A stretch of 57,514 nt of DNA from Gammaproteobacteria bacterium (GTDB taxonomy: Bacteria; Pseudomonadota; Gammaproteobacteria; SZUA-152): contig DROS01000048.1 in NCBI GenBank assembly GCA_011321815.1, positions 1 through 57,514 on the forward strand, written 5' to 3'. A model generated the notes under the pieces. It made no database searches. It was not told where the DNA came from and saw nothing but the letters and a program-made list of their open reading frames with translations. Position numbers and translations under genes: made by a program. This document shows positions 9,209 through 20,504 of this stretch, piece by piece; the first letter of the stretch is position 1, and each line of letters starts with the position of its first letter.

Positions 9209-9324
9209 AAGGAAAGGTGCACGGAATAACTTGGACATTCTGATTTGTTTTTTTACCCCTGGTTGTTCGATCAGAAGCAAAATCCAGCGTCATAGGATGT
9301 TCAAACTATTCCGTGCATGTTTCT
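9209..9324. repeat. Inverted-repeat element, copy 1 (MITE-like)
   Basis: The ends carry TGCACGGAATA (9218-9228) and its exact reverse complement TATTCCGTGCA (9307-9317). The similarity continues inward (ACTTGGACATTC against GTTTGAACATCC) for about 25 bp. The interior has TGATTTGTTTTTTT and CAGAAGCAAAATCC (9272-9285). The same ends and interior motif recur in copy 2 at 11030-11188. No coding capacity, so it would be non-autonomous. It occupies the divergent promoter region between the acyltransferase and PilZ genes. Confidence 0.75.
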
Positions 9325-9352
9325 AAATAACTTGTCGGTAGCGGGTGAAATA

Positions 9353-10030
9353 ATGGCAGCAAAAGAACTTGCGTTAGAGGTCGGTGATAGTCTGCAATTG
9401 CAATTTGTGGGGGATGATGAAACCCGTTATGCCGCCAAGGTGATAGGGTATTTGTCCGGACAAAGTCTGGTGGTCAGTACGCCCAGGGTGGATGGGCGCA
9501 CGATACCGGTGAGCGAAGGCAAAGAAGCGATTGTGCGCCTGATGTCGGGCAATAAAGTTGTGGGCTTCAGTGTTCGCGTGATCATGGTCAGTGTGCGGCC
9601 CTACGCGCATTTGCATTTCAGCTTTCCGCAAAACGTGCAGGCGGTCACTGTGCGCAAGGCGTTACGGGTTACCCTTAATATGACAGCTTCGGTGCGGCCT
9701 TGCCTGACCGATTCGGCCGGGATTGACCCCGCACAGGAGCCACAGGTGGTGACCATACAGGACATGAGCACCAGTGGTGCTTTACTGATTGCGGATAAAC
9801 CGTTGGCCGAAGAGGGACAGCATATCTCCATTGCCTTGCAGCTGGATGTGGCTGGCGCCACTGAGCATACGTCTTTGCCCGCCATCGTACGCAATATTCG
9901 CACCGAGCGTGGTGAAAAAGCCGGGCAGCGCTATTTTCACCACGGTGTTGAATTGCGTGTAGTGGATCGCGCGCAGTCGATCCTGGTGCATGCGTTTGTG
10001 TATCAGAGTATTGCTCGTGGGGAAACCTGA
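9353..10030 (+). CDS. YcgR-like PilZ-domain protein (c-di-GMP effector)
   Basis: About 225 residues. The N-terminal half is a YcgR_N-like beta-barrel (EVGDSLQLQF); the C-terminal half is a PilZ domain with the c-di-GMP-binding arginine motif RKALR (RxxxR) and DMSTSGA (DxSxxG). Such proteins bind cyclic-di-GMP and commonly modulate motility or surface properties; the target here is unknown. An ATG at 9317 is also in frame but falls inside the repeat element, whereas 9353 has a GGGTGA about 6 bases upstream, so 9353 is preferred. Its stop directly abuts the convergent trxB stop with no spacer. Confidence 0.85.
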   Translation: MAAKELALEVGDSLQLQFVGDDETRYAAKVIGYLSGQSLVVSTPRVDGRTIPVSEGKEAIVRLMSGNKVVGFSVRVIMVSVRPYAHLHFSFPQNVQAVTVRKALRVTLNMTASVRPCLTDSAGIDPAQEPQVVTIQDMSTSGALLIADKPLAEEGQHISIALQLDVAGATEHTSLPAIVRNIRTERGEKAGQRYFHHGVELRVVDRAQSILVHAFVYQSIARGET

Positions 10031-11011
<981 letters not shown>

Positions 11012-11029
11012 TTAACCAATAACTAATAA

Positions 11030-11188
11030 AGGAACGTGCATGGAATAATTTATACATTTTGACTTGTCTTTACGCCTGCTCAAATGGTCTCAATGGTTGC
11101 ACAGGCTCACGTATGTATTTCTTGAGGTCATTTGCCCAGAAGCAAAATCCGATATCTCAATTGTATGAATTATTCCATGTACGTTCCT
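11030..11188. repeat. Inverted-repeat element, copy 2 (MITE-like, 159 bp)
   Basis: Ends AGGAACGTGCATGGAATAAT (11030-11049) and TTATTCCATGTACGTTCCT (11170-11188) are near-perfect reverse complements, with pairing extending to about 28 bp (ATTTATACA against ATTCATACA). The left end also resembles copy 1 (GGAATAA.TT..ACATT.TGA.TTGT). The right interior repeats CAGAAGCAAAATCC (11137-11150) exactly. It contains about 50 extra interior bases flanked by GCCTG/CAGGC relative to copy 1. It lies between the divergent trxB and ald genes. No target-site duplication is evident. Confidence 0.8.
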
Positions 11189-11397
11189 GAGGGTGATGGG
11201 CCTTGCGCGATGCAAAGTGGCCAGCAGGCTGCCAATATAGTACGAAACCCAACGTCAGGGGAGGGGGGAATCGAAAATTTTATTTTTAAGCGGGCATTTT
11301 TTGTGGGCAATATGTCAGCCGGCTTGCGGTCGATGCTACGGACAAAACGCAAATTCCCGTTATACTGAGAACGAATCCAAAACTGAGAGCGCACACC
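11189..11397. other. ald upstream region
   Basis: With the repeat element this completes a 407-base gap between trxB and ald. It has a G-run (GGGGAGGGGG, about 11260) and AT-rich sequence before ald, with TTATACTGAGA near 11358 as a possible -10 region. I see no gene here. Confidence 0.35.
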
Positions 11398-12462
11398 ATG
11401 ATTATTGCTATCCCTCGTGAAATCCGCAGGCTGGAAGGCCGTGTCGGATTGATCCCGGCCGCGGCCGGGCAACTGGTGACACAAGGTCATGAGGTGTTGG
11501 TGGAACAGGGTGCCGGTGTGTTGAGCGGTTATGCCGATGATGCTTATCGGGCAGCGGGAGCGATACTGGTGAAAAATGCGGCTGAGGCTTATGGCCGGGC
11601 GGAGATGATCGTCAAAGTGAAAGAGCCGCAGCCGGAGGAAGTGGCGTTGTTGCGTGAAGGCCAGCTATTGTTTTCGTACCTGCACCTTGCCGCCGAGCCG
11701 GAATTGATGCGGAGCCTGCAAAAAAGTGGAGCCACTGCGGTGGCTTTCGAAACAGTGGAAACGGATCAACACCAGTTACCTTTGCTGGCGCCCATGAGCG
11801 ATATCGCTGGACGGGTGGCCGTGCAGGTAGGCACACATTTGTTGCACCAGCCACAGAGTGGTCGGGGTATTCTGCTGGGCGGTGTGCCTGCGGCGGAGCG
11901 TGGCCGTGTGGTGGTGCTGGGCGCAGGGGTGGCGGGTGGTAACGCCGCACTGCTGGCGGCAGCCATGGGTGCGGAGGTGACGGTATTTGACCTCAATCGT
12001 GACAAGCTGGCGCAAATGCGGGCATTGGGAGGCAACGTGACGGGTTTGCATCCTTATCCTGATGCATTGCATGAGGCGGCCTTGCATGCCGATTTGTTGA
12101 TTGGCGCGGTGCTGGTGACGGGTGAGCGTGCACCACATCTGGTGGGTGCTGATACTGTGGCCGGGATGCGCGAGGGCAGTGTGATTATTGATATTTCCGT
12201 GGATCAGGGTGGTTGCATCGAAACCACACGGCCCACAGACTACAGCAATCCCACGTTTATGGTGGATGGGGTGATTCATTTCGGGGTCACCAACATGCCG
12301 GGTGCAGTGCCACGCACGGCCTCGCAGGCGTTATCGGCGGCATTAACCCCCTATATTTCCCGTTTGGCACAGGAGGACTGGCAACAAAACCCGGCGTTGG
12401 TACGTGGTATCAATGTACAGAACGGAGAAGTAGTGCATCCAGCGCTGAAACGGGTAACATAA
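11398..12462 (+). CDS. ald: Alanine dehydrogenase
   Basis: A 354-residue NAD-dependent enzyme that interconverts L-alanine and pyruvate plus ammonium. The known active-site positions are kept: R15, K75 (KVKEP) and H96 (YLHLA), with the acidic residue at D269 (DISVDQGGC). The Rossmann glycine motif is [14 protein letters not shown] near residue 171. It is slightly shorter than the usual 370 residues. Whether it works in alanine breakdown or synthesis cannot be told from sequence. It is followed by ftsK after 32 bases, so the two could be co-transcribed. Confidence 0.92.
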   Translation: MIIAIPREIRRLEGRVGLIPAAAGQLVTQGHEVLVEQGAGVLSGYADDAYRAAGAILVKNAAEAYGRAEMIVKVKEPQPEEVALLREGQLLFSYLHLAAEPELMRSLQKSGATAVAFETVETDQHQLPLLAPMSDIAGRVAVQVGTHLLHQPQSGRGILLGGVPAAERGRVVVLGAGVAGGNAALLAAAMGAEVTVFDLNRDKLAQMRALGGNVTGLHPYPDALHEAALHADLLIGAVLVTGERAPHLVGADTVAGMREGSVIIDISVDQGGCIETTRPTDYSNPTFMVDGVIHFGVTNMPGAVPRTASQALSAALTPYISRLAQEDWQQNPALVRGINVQNGEVVHPALKRVT

Positions 12463-12494
12463 CGCTTCCCAGATTCATCCAGTGGACGGCGACC

Positions 12495-14810
12495 GTGGCA
12501 CATGTAAAAACATCGATTTCAAAAAGCAGGCAGAAAAACAATACGCCTCTCGCGGCTCATATGATTCGTGGGCTGCGCGAAGGCGCGTTGATCATTTTTG
12601 GCACGACAGCTTTATATCTGTTGGCTTCGCTTGGTACCTACGATGCGCAGGACCCAGGCTGGTCACACAGCGAAACAGGCAACACCATTGTCAATGCAGG
12701 TGGTGTGCTGGGCGCGTGGTTCGCCGATATTTTCCTCTTTTTGTTTGGTTACCTCGCTTATCTGGTACCGATAGGCGTGGCTTATCTGGGCTGGTTGTTG
12801 TTCACAGGGCGCAAACAGCCGGAAGTGACGTTTGATTTGCGGCACGGTGCATTGCGCATTGTGGGGTTTTTTCTCACCTTAGGTGCGGGTACGGGGCTGG
12901 CCGAGCTGCATTTTGCCGATTTTGCGCATTTACCGGCGGGTCCGGGCGGTGTGCTGGGCAATGTGGTGGGCTCGGGATTGGTGAGTGTTGTCAATCCTTT
13001 GGGGGGCACCCTGTTTCTTCTGGCATTGTTTCTCACGGGGGTGACCCTGCTGACCAGTCTGTCGTGGCTGTGGCTGATGGATGCCACCGGGCGCGCCACC
13101 TTGAATGTCATTACCGGAGTGCGTGAAACCTTGCTGAATTTGCGTGACGAGATTGCTGGCCGCCGGGCCCGCCAAAAACGCGAGGTTTCGATCAAAATTG
13201 ATAAAGACAAGGCGGCCGCGCGCAAACCACTGCGCATCGAGCCGGTGATTCAGCCGGCAGCCAAGGTGTCGGTGCGGGAAGAAAAAGAGCGCCAGGTGCC
13301 CTTGTTTGATATACCCGTAGAGGGGGGGCTTCCCGCGTTATCACTGCTGGATCCCGCCGACGTGCGCAAGACCGATATATCCACTTCCGCGCTGGAGGCC
13401 ATTTCCCGGCAGGTGGAACTGAAGTTGGCGGATTTCGGTGTGGAGGCGCAGGTGGTGGAGGTGCACCCCGGCCCGGTGGTAACACGTTACGAGCTGGATC
13501 TTGCGCCGGGCCTCAAGGTAAGCAAAATCACCAATCTGGCCAAGGATCTGGCGCGCTCGTTATCGGCCATCAGTGTGCGTGTGGTGGAGGTGATTCCTGG
13601 CAAATCCACCATTGGTCTGGAGTTGCCCAACGAGCATCGTGAAATTGTGCGCCTGTCTGAAATCATCAAATCCGAAAAGTATGAAAAGGCAAACTCGCCG
13701 TTGACTCTGGCGCTGGGGGTGGATATTTCCGGTAATGCCGTGGTGGCCGATCTGGCCAGAATGCCCCACCTGCTGGTGGCTGGCACCACAGGTTCAGGTA
13801 AGTCCGTGGGCCTCAATGCCATGGTGCTGAGTGTGTTGTACAACGCCACACCCAGTGAAGTGCGCATGATCATGATTGATCCGAAAATGCTGGAATTATC
13901 GGTGTACGAAGGCATCCCGCATTTGTTGGCGCCTGTGGTCACCGATATGAAAGAGGCCGCCAATGCGTTGCGCTGGTGCGTGGCGGAAATGGAGCGGCGT
14001 TACAAACTCATGGCGCACATGGGGGTGCGCAACGTGGCCGGGTTTAACCGCAAGGTGAATGATGCCATTGAAGCCGGTGAACCGCTCAAAGACCCCTTCT
14101 TCAAACCCATCATGGAAGGCGATGAAAAGTTCCTGGAGCCCATGCCACAGATTGTGGTGGTGGTGGATGAGCTGGCTGACATGATGATGACCGTGGGCAA
14201 AAAGGTGGAAGAGCTTATTGCCCGCCTTGCGCAAAAGGCCCGTGCTGCCAGCATGCACCTGATTCTGGCCACGCAACGTCCCTCGGTGGATGTGCTCACT
14301 GGGCTGATTAAAGCCAATATTCCTACGCGCATGGCTTTTCAGGTGTCAGCCAAAGTGGACTCGCGTACTATTCTTGATCAGGGTGGTGCTGAGCAGTTGC
14401 TGGGCCACGGTGATATGCTTTATTTACCACCGGGCACCAGCATTCCCACCCGTGTGCACGGCGCATTTGTGTCAGATGCCGAAGTGCATCGCGTGGTGGC
14501 TGACTGGCGAAGCCGGGGTGAGCCTCAGTACATCGACGAAGTGCTGGAAGGTCCGGCTGTCGGTGCCGACATGGGAGGGCTGCCGGGCGAAACTGATGAT
14601 AATGCCGAAATGGATGCTCTCTACGACGAAGCCGTACGCATCGTCACCGAAACCCGCAAGGCTTCCATCTCCAGTGTGCAGCGCCGTTTGCGCATCGGTT
14701 ACAATCGTGCCGCACGTATGGTGGAGGAAATGGAACGTGCAGGGGTGGTGGGGCCGGTGCAAACGAATGGTTCGCGCGAAGTGATTGCGCCACCACCACC
14801 AGCGGATTGA
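12495..14810 (+). CDS. ftsK: DNA translocase FtsK
   Basis: About 771 residues. Four or five N-terminal membrane segments (for example [19 protein letters not shown] and [20 protein letters not shown]) anchor it at the septum. A linker of about 100 residues follows, much shorter than in E. coli. The RecA-like motor has Walker A GTTGSGKS near residue 430 and Walker [13 protein letters not shown]. The C-terminal gamma winged helix ([20 protein letters not shown]) reads KOPS sites. It pumps chromosome ends and activates XerCD at dif during division. The frame opens far upstream inside ald; the GTG at 12495 is the most likely start but has only a weak ribosome site. Confidence 0.93.
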   Translation: MAHVKTSISKSRQKNNTPLAAHMIRGLREGALIIFGTTALYLLASLGTYDAQDPGWSHSETGNTIVNAGGVLGAWFADIFLFLFGYLAYLVPIGVAYLGWLLFTGRKQPEVTFDLRHGALRIVGFFLTLGAGTGLAELHFADFAHLPAGPGGVLGNVVGSGLVSVVNPLGGTLFLLALFLTGVTLLTSLSWLWLMDATGRATLNVITGVRETLLNLRDEIAGRRARQKREVSIKIDKDKAAARKPLRIEPVIQPAAKVSVREEKERQVPLFDIPVEGGLPALSLLDPADVRKTDISTSALEAISRQVELKLADFGVEAQVVEVHPGPVVTRYELDLAPGLKVSKITNLAKDLARSLSAISVRVVEVIPGKSTIGLELPNEHREIVRLSEIIKSEKYEKANSPLTLALGVDISGNAVVADLARMPHLLVAGTTGSGKSVGLNAMVLSVLYNATPSEVRMIMIDPKMLELSVYEGIPHLLAPVVTDMKEAANALRWCVAEMERRYKLMAHMGVRNVAGFNRKVNDAIEAGEPLKDPFFKPIMEGDEKFLEPMPQIVVVVDELADMMMTVGKKVEELIARLAQKARAASMHLILATQRPSVDVLTGLIKANIPTRMAFQVSAKVDSRTILDQGGAEQLLGHGDMLYLPPGTSIPTRVHGAFVSDAEVHRVVADWRSRGEPQYIDEVLEGPAVGADMGGLPGETDDNAEMDALYDEAVRIVTETRKASISSVQRRLRIGYNRAARMVEEMERAGVVGPVQTNGSREVIAPPPPAD

Positions 14811-14878
14811 TGTATTGAATGATCAGAATCCGTTGACCTGGGAAACCCGAAGTATTTTGTGTGCTGGAGATAAATAGA

Positions 14879-15532
14879 GTGCCATTTCTTTTAAAATGCC
14901 CTTTGAAAACAGTGGCGTTGCTTTTTTTGTTATTGTCTGTTGCCCCGTTGTCCGCTGGTCCGGCCACTGACCGGCTCAATGCCTTTTTTGCCAAAAAGGG
15001 CGCCATGCGTGCTGATTTTGTGCAGACAGTGCAGGGTGCCGCTTTTGTTCAGCCGGAAGAATCACGCGGTACGTTGTTGATGCAGCGCCCTGGAAAATTT
15101 CGCTGGGATTATCGTTTACCCTATGAGCAGCAGATTATTGCCGATGGCAAACAGCTATGGATTTATGATGTGGATCTGGAGCAGGTTATCGTCAAACCGC
15201 TGGACAAAGCGTTGGGTGATACCCCGGCATTGTTGTTGAGCGGTGGCGGCGAAGTGGCGCAGCGTTTTGATCTCAAGGAGCTGCCGGAACGGGGTGATGG
15301 CCTGCTATGGGTGGAGTTGTTACCCAAACAAGCGGATACCGGTTTTACCATGGTGGAGCTTGGTTTCGACCAACAATACCTGCGTAGTATGGCGCTGGTG
15401 GATGGTTTTGAACAAATTACAAAACTGGTTTTTGATAATGTTGAAATCGGCATTACGCTGCCAGCTGATACCTTTGCTTTTGTGCCACCGAAAGGTGTTG
15501 ATGTCATCGGCGGGAAGGTGGGGGAAAGATAA
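14879..15532 (+). CDS. lolA: LolA, periplasmic lipoprotein carrier
   Basis: A 217-residue periplasmic chaperone that carries outer-membrane lipoproteins from LolCDE to LolB. It has a signal peptide with hydrophobic core TVALLFLLLSVAPLSAG, followed by a LolA beta-barrel half-fold (RLNAFFAKKGAMRADFVQTV, GKFRWDYRLPYEQQI). The GTG at 14879 is preferred, with GGAG 9 bases upstream; a further GTG at 14861 is in frame but precedes that site. It follows ftsK by 68 bases and precedes rarA, an ftsK-lolA-rarA order common in Gammaproteobacteria. LolB is encoded at the far end of this window. Confidence 0.95.
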   Translation: MPFLLKCPLKTVALLFLLLSVAPLSAGPATDRLNAFFAKKGAMRADFVQTVQGAAFVQPEESRGTLLMQRPGKFRWDYRLPYEQQIIADGKQLWIYDVDLEQVIVKPLDKALGDTPALLLSGGGEVAQRFDLKELPERGDGLLWVELLPKQADTGFTMVELGFDQQYLRSMALVDGFEQITKLVFDNVEIGITLPADTFAFVPPKGVDVIGGKVGER

Positions 15533-15583
15533 AGAGGGAGGCGTATAACGTCCCGTTTTTTCACCTCCCGTTTCCGGCCATTC

Positions 15584-16921
15584 ATGCACGATCTTTTTTC
15601 CCAACACGCTGATCCGCTGAGCCACCCGTTGGCTGATCGCATGCGTCCGCGTGAGTTGTCGGAGTACTGCGGGCAGTCTCACCTGTTGGCTGAAGGTAAA
15701 CCGTTACGGTTGGCCATTGAATCAGACAAACTGCATTCCATGGTGTTTTGGGGGCCGCCAGGCACCGGAAAAACCACATTGGCGCGCATGATTGCACGGC
15801 GTGCAGCGGCGGAATTTATCAGTCTTTCGGCGGTACTCTCGGGCGTGAAAGATATCCGCGCCGCCATTGATATGGCGCAACGTCTGCGCAACGAGCAAGG
15901 CCGGGCCACCGTCTTGTTTGTGGACGAAGTGCACCGTTTTAACAAATCCCAGCAGGATGCCTTTTTGCCCTTTGTGGAAGATGGCACGGTCACTTTTATC
16001 GGTGCGACGACGGAAAACCCCTCGTTTGAATTAAACAATGCATTGCTGTCCCGGGCGCGGGTGTATGTGCTTAAATCCTTGAGCATTGAAGAAATTCGTG
16101 ATGTGGTTGATCGTGCCCTGGCAGATGCAGAGCGAGGTCTGGGTGGGCGCAGTTTACAGATGGATGATGCAATGCGTGATTCGCTGGCGCAGGCTGCCGA
16201 TGGCGATGCGCGGCGTGCGCTTAACCTGTTGGAAATTGCCGCTGATTTGACTGAGCCCGATGAGCAGGGCGAAGAACGCATCACACAAACCTTGTTAAAC
16301 AATGTGTTGGCCGGTGGTTTGCGGCGTTTTGATAAAGGCGGCGAGGCTTTTTATGATCAGATTTCCGCGATGCACAAATCGGTACGCGGTTCCAATCCCG
16401 ATGCTGCCTTATACTGGATGACGCGCATGCTGGATGGTGGTTGTGACCCTCTGTATGTTGCACGCCGCATTGTGCGCATGGCTTCGGAAGACATTGGCAA
16501 TGCCGATCCGCGAGGCCTGCAATTGGCGCTCAATGCCTGGGATACACAGGAGCGTCTGGGCAGCCCCGAAGGTGAGTTGGCGCTGGCACAGGCCGTGGTC
16601 TATCTCGCCTGCGCACCTAAAAGCAACGCGGTATATTCAGCTTTCAAGATGGCTATGCGTGATGCCCGTAATGAAGGCTCGCAAGAAGTGCCGTTGCACC
16701 TGCGTAATGCGCCCACAAAATTGATGAAAGAGCTGGATTACGGCAAGGAATATCGTTACGCCCACGACGAAGCTGATGGTTTTGCGGCAGGTGAGAAATA
16801 CTTTCCGGAGGTTTTGGGGGAGCGGGTATACTATCATCCAGTGGACCGTGGGTTGGAAATAAAAATTGGCGAACGTCTGAGCTATTTGCGCAAGTTAAAG
16901 CGCGATGTATCAGACGAATGA
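15584..16921 (+). CDS. rarA: RarA (MgsA), replication-associated AAA+ ATPase
   Basis: A 445-residue clamp-loader-related ATPase that acts at stalled replication forks. It has Walker [13 protein letters not shown] near residue 57, Walker [16 protein letters not shown], and sensor 1 [13 protein letters not shown], followed by the tetramerisation region with [11 protein letters not shown] and [13 protein letters not shown]. Full length for the family. It starts 51 bases after lolA and precedes crcB by 34 bases, so ftsK to serS may form one long transcription unit. Confidence 0.96.
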   Translation: MHDLFSQHADPLSHPLADRMRPRELSEYCGQSHLLAEGKPLRLAIESDKLHSMVFWGPPGTGKTTLARMIARRAAAEFISLSAVLSGVKDIRAAIDMAQRLRNEQGRATVLFVDEVHRFNKSQQDAFLPFVEDGTVTFIGATTENPSFELNNALLSRARVYVLKSLSIEEIRDVVDRALADAERGLGGRSLQMDDAMRDSLAQAADGDARRALNLLEIAADLTEPDEQGEERITQTLLNNVLAGGLRRFDKGGEAFYDQISAMHKSVRGSNPDAALYWMTRMLDGGCDPLYVARRIVRMASEDIGNADPRGLQLALNAWDTQERLGSPEGELALAQAVVYLACAPKSNAVYSAFKMAMRDARNEGSQEVPLHLRNAPTKLMKELDYGKEYRYAHDEADGFAAGEKYFPEVLGERVYYHPVDRGLEIKIGERLSYLRKLKRDVSDE

Positions 16922-16955
16922 AATTAAACATTGATATGCAGGGAGTTTTGCACTT

Positions 16956-17327
16956 ATGCAGGCGCTAGCCATTGCAGCAGGTGGTGCTGTTGGTGCATTG
17001 CTGCGTTTCTGGATGTCCAATGGCGTTTATAGTCTGGTGGGCCGCACTTTCCCCTATGGGACATTGGCGGTCAACGTGCTGGGCTCTTTATTGATGGGGC
17101 TGCTATATGTGTTGCTGGTGGATAAACTGGTCTTGGGGCCGCATTGGCGGGCTGCATTGTTAGTGGGCTTATTGGGTGCTTTCACCACTTTTTCCACATT
17201 CTCTATCGAAACGCTTAACCTGATGGAAGAGGGTGAGCTTGTCAGCGCATTACTGAATGTGTTGCTCAGCGTGGTGTTGTGTCTCGGCGCTGCCTGGGTT
17301 GGCATACTGGCGGGGAGGTCATTATGA
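16956..17327 (+). CDS. crcB: CrcB/Fluc fluoride exporter
   Basis: A 123-residue, four-helix membrane protein of the Fluc family, which forms dual-topology dimers that export fluoride. Family motifs are GGAVGALLRFW, GTLAVNVLGSLLMG and the pore-lining GAFTTFSTFSIE. I see no fluoride riboswitch in the 34 bases before it. Its stop overlaps the DUF190 start as ATGA, so the two are coupled. Confidence 0.95.
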   Translation: MQALAIAAGGAVGALLRFWMSNGVYSLVGRTFPYGTLAVNVLGSLLMGLLYVLLVDKLVLGPHWRAALLVGLLGAFTTFSTFSIETLNLMEEGELVSALLNVLLSVVLCLGAAWVGILAGRSL

Positions 17328-17659
17328 GCAATGTTGAAATGACGAATATCGAAGTGACTGTGGTGCGGGTTTATCTCACCGAAGCCGAGGCGCATTTGCA
17401 GACCCTGCTCAAGCGACTCAATGACTGGGGTAAAGTGCGCGGTGTAACCGTGTTTCGCGGCATTGCCGGGTTTGGTAAATCAGGCACTATCCACTCTTCA
17501 TCGCTCATGGATCTGTCACTGGATCTGCCGGTGGTGATCGAGTTTTTTGATGAGCCGGCCAAGGCCAGCGAAATGATTGACTATCTTTATCAGGTGGTGG
17601 GGCCTGGGCATATTGTCAGTTGGTCCGCAACACTGGCTATTGCCAAAAATGAAGCATAA
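17324..17659 (+). CDS. DUF190 PII-like protein
   Basis: A 111-residue DUF190 protein with a predicted PII-like (ferredoxin) fold. Visible family segments are VRVYLTEAEAHL, the basic GVTVFRGIAGFGKSG loop and LPVVIEFFDEPAK. DUF190 genes are repeatedly found beside crcB and may modulate ion export, but the mechanism is not established. The ATG at 17324 overlaps the crcB stop by 4 bases, which fixes the start and argues for coupling. Confidence 0.9.
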   Translation: MSNVEMTNIEVTVVRVYLTEAEAHLQTLLKRLNDWGKVRGVTVFRGIAGFGKSGTIHSSSLMDLSLDLPVVIEFFDEPAKASEMIDYLYQVVGPGHIVSWSATLAIAKNEA

Positions 17660-17677
17660 CGATAAATATACTACTAA

Positions 17678-18982
<1,305 letters not shown>

Positions 18983-19009
18983 CCGCAAGACGGGCACTGC
19001 TCACCTGAA

Positions 19010-19047
19010 TTATCCGGATAAAATATAATTGGTGGGCATTGCCCACC
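19010..19047. repeat. Palindromes upstream of cysG
   Basis: TTATCCGGATAA (19010-19021) is a perfect palindrome, and GGTGGGCATTGCCCACC (19031-19047) is a 7-bp stem with a 3-base loop. From general experience, the second (followed by CTACC) recurs between genes in many bacterial genomes. It also creates a spurious upstream extension of the cysG frame. Confidence 0.7.
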
Positions 19048-19073
19048 CTACCAAAAGTTGTAAAAGGGTTCAC

Positions 19074-20477
19074 ATGCAATATTTCCCTGTCTTTTTTGAT
19101 CTTCACGGCAAACGTTGCCTGGTGGTGGGTGGGGGAGATGTGGCGGCACGCAAAGTATCGTTATTGTTTCGCGCAGGTGCTGAGATAAAAGTGGTATCGC
19201 CGGAATTGTGTGAGAGCCTGCAAAATCGTGTTGCCAACAATGAAATTTCTCATGTCGCGCGTATTTTCGAAGATACGGATATTGAGGCTTGTGCATTGAT
19301 CGTTGCGGGCACTGATGATCATGCCGTAAATAAACACGTTTCTGATCTGGCGCATGCCCGCTGTATTCCGGTCAATGTGGTGGATCAGCCCAAACTGAGC
19401 AGTTTTATTGTACCGTCAATTATTGACCGCTCCCCTGTGCAAGTGGCTGTATCCACCGGTGGAGCTTCACCTGTTTTGGCGCGCTTGTTACGCGCACGTT
19501 TGGAAACACTGATTCCTTCCGCCTATGGCCGTCTGGCGGCACTGATGAATGAATTCCGTAGCAAAGTGAAAGACAAACTCGGCGATGAAGGAAAACGCCG
19601 GCGTTTTTGGGAAGACGTGGCGCAGGGCTCCATTGCCGAACTGATTTTTGCAGGTAAGGAGGAAGCGGCACGAGAAGCCATGCACAGCGCCGTAGATGCT
19701 GCTCAGGTTGCAGAAGACCGGGGTGAAGTTTATCTGGTGGGTGCCGGGCCGGGCGATCCTGACCTGCTGACTTTTCGTGCGTTGCGTTTATTGCAGCAGG
19801 CCGATGTGATTGTTTATGACCGTTTGGTATCGGCTGAAATTCTTGACATGGCGCGTCGTGATGCCGATCTGGTTTATGTGGGCAAAAAGCGCGATCAACA
19901 TACACTGCCGCAGGAAGATATCAACTTATTGTTAGCCCGTGTTGCCAAAAAAGGTAAACGTGTGCTGCGCCTGAAAGGTGGTGATCCGTTTATTTTTGGC
20001 CGTGGTGGCGAAGAGATTGAAACCTTGATGCAAGAAGGCGTACGTTTTCAAATTGTGCCCGGTATTACGGCAGCAGCAGGCGCGGCCTCTTATGCCGGCA
20101 TTCCGCTGACTCATCGTAACTATGCGCAGTCTGTCACTTTTGTTACCGGCCACCTGAAAGATGGCAGTATGGATCTCAACTGGCCTGCATTGGCGCAGAC
20201 GCATCAAACCCTGGTGGTGTACATGGGCCTGCTGGGTGTAAGAACCCTGTGTGAAAAGCTGATGGAGCATGGCCTGTCGGCGGACACACCCATGGCACTG
20301 GTGCAAAAAGCCACCACGCGCGAACAAAAGGTATTAACGGGGACGCTGGGCAGCATGCCAGGGTTACTTGACAACGCCACCATCAAACCGCCGACACTGA
20401 TTATTGTTGGTGAAGTGGTGGCTTTGCATAAAAAACTGGCTTGGTTTGATGGCATGAAAACCGCGCAGGTGTCTTAA
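19074..20477 (+). CDS. cysG: CysG, trifunctional sirohaem synthase
   Basis: A 467-residue fusion. The N-terminal half (about residues 1-205) is the NAD-dependent precorrin-2 dehydrogenase/ferrochelatase, with VVGGGDVAARK near residue 17, D104, and S127 in STGGASPVLARLL (S128 in E. coli numbering). The C-terminal half is the uroporphyrinogen-III methyltransferase, with VGAGPGDPDLLTFRALR and LRLKGGDPFIFGRGGEE. Together they make sirohaem for sulfite and nitrite reductases. The ATG at 19074 has AAAGG upstream; the in-frame GTG at 19029 lies in the palindromic repeat and is unlikely. It converges with the DUF1631 gene, 27 bases apart. Confidence 0.97.
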   Translation: MQYFPVFFDLHGKRCLVVGGGDVAARKVSLLFRAGAEIKVVSPELCESLQNRVANNEISHVARIFEDTDIEACALIVAGTDDHAVNKHVSDLAHARCIPVNVVDQPKLSSFIVPSIIDRSPVQVAVSTGGASPVLARLLRARLETLIPSAYGRLAALMNEFRSKVKDKLGDEGKRRRFWEDVAQGSIAELIFAGKEEAAREAMHSAVDAAQVAEDRGEVYLVGAGPGDPDLLTFRALRLLQQADVIVYDRLVSAEILDMARRDADLVYVGKKRDQHTLPQEDINLLLARVAKKGKRVLRLKGGDPFIFGRGGEEIETLMQEGVRFQIVPGITAAAGAASYAGIPLTHRNYAQSVTFVTGHLKDGSMDLNWPALAQTHQTLVVYMGLLGVRTLCEKLMEHGLSADTPMALVQKATTREQKVLTGTLGSMPGLLDNATIKPPTLIIVGEVVALHKKLAWFDGMKTAQVS

Positions 20478-20504
20478 CGAACGCCGTATTTCAGCCTGGC
20501 AAAA

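Noticed and set aside
9317-9352. Longer start for the PilZ protein
   Set aside because: The ATG lies within the right end of repeat copy 1; the downstream ATG has a better ribosome site.
12213-12494. N-terminal extension of ftsK overlapping ald
   Set aside because: The overlap with ald would be about 250 bases and the extension has no FtsK resemblance.
16922-16955. Possible fluoride riboswitch before crcB
   Set aside because: The spacer after rarA is only 34 bases, too short for the fluoride aptamer, and no matching motif is visible.
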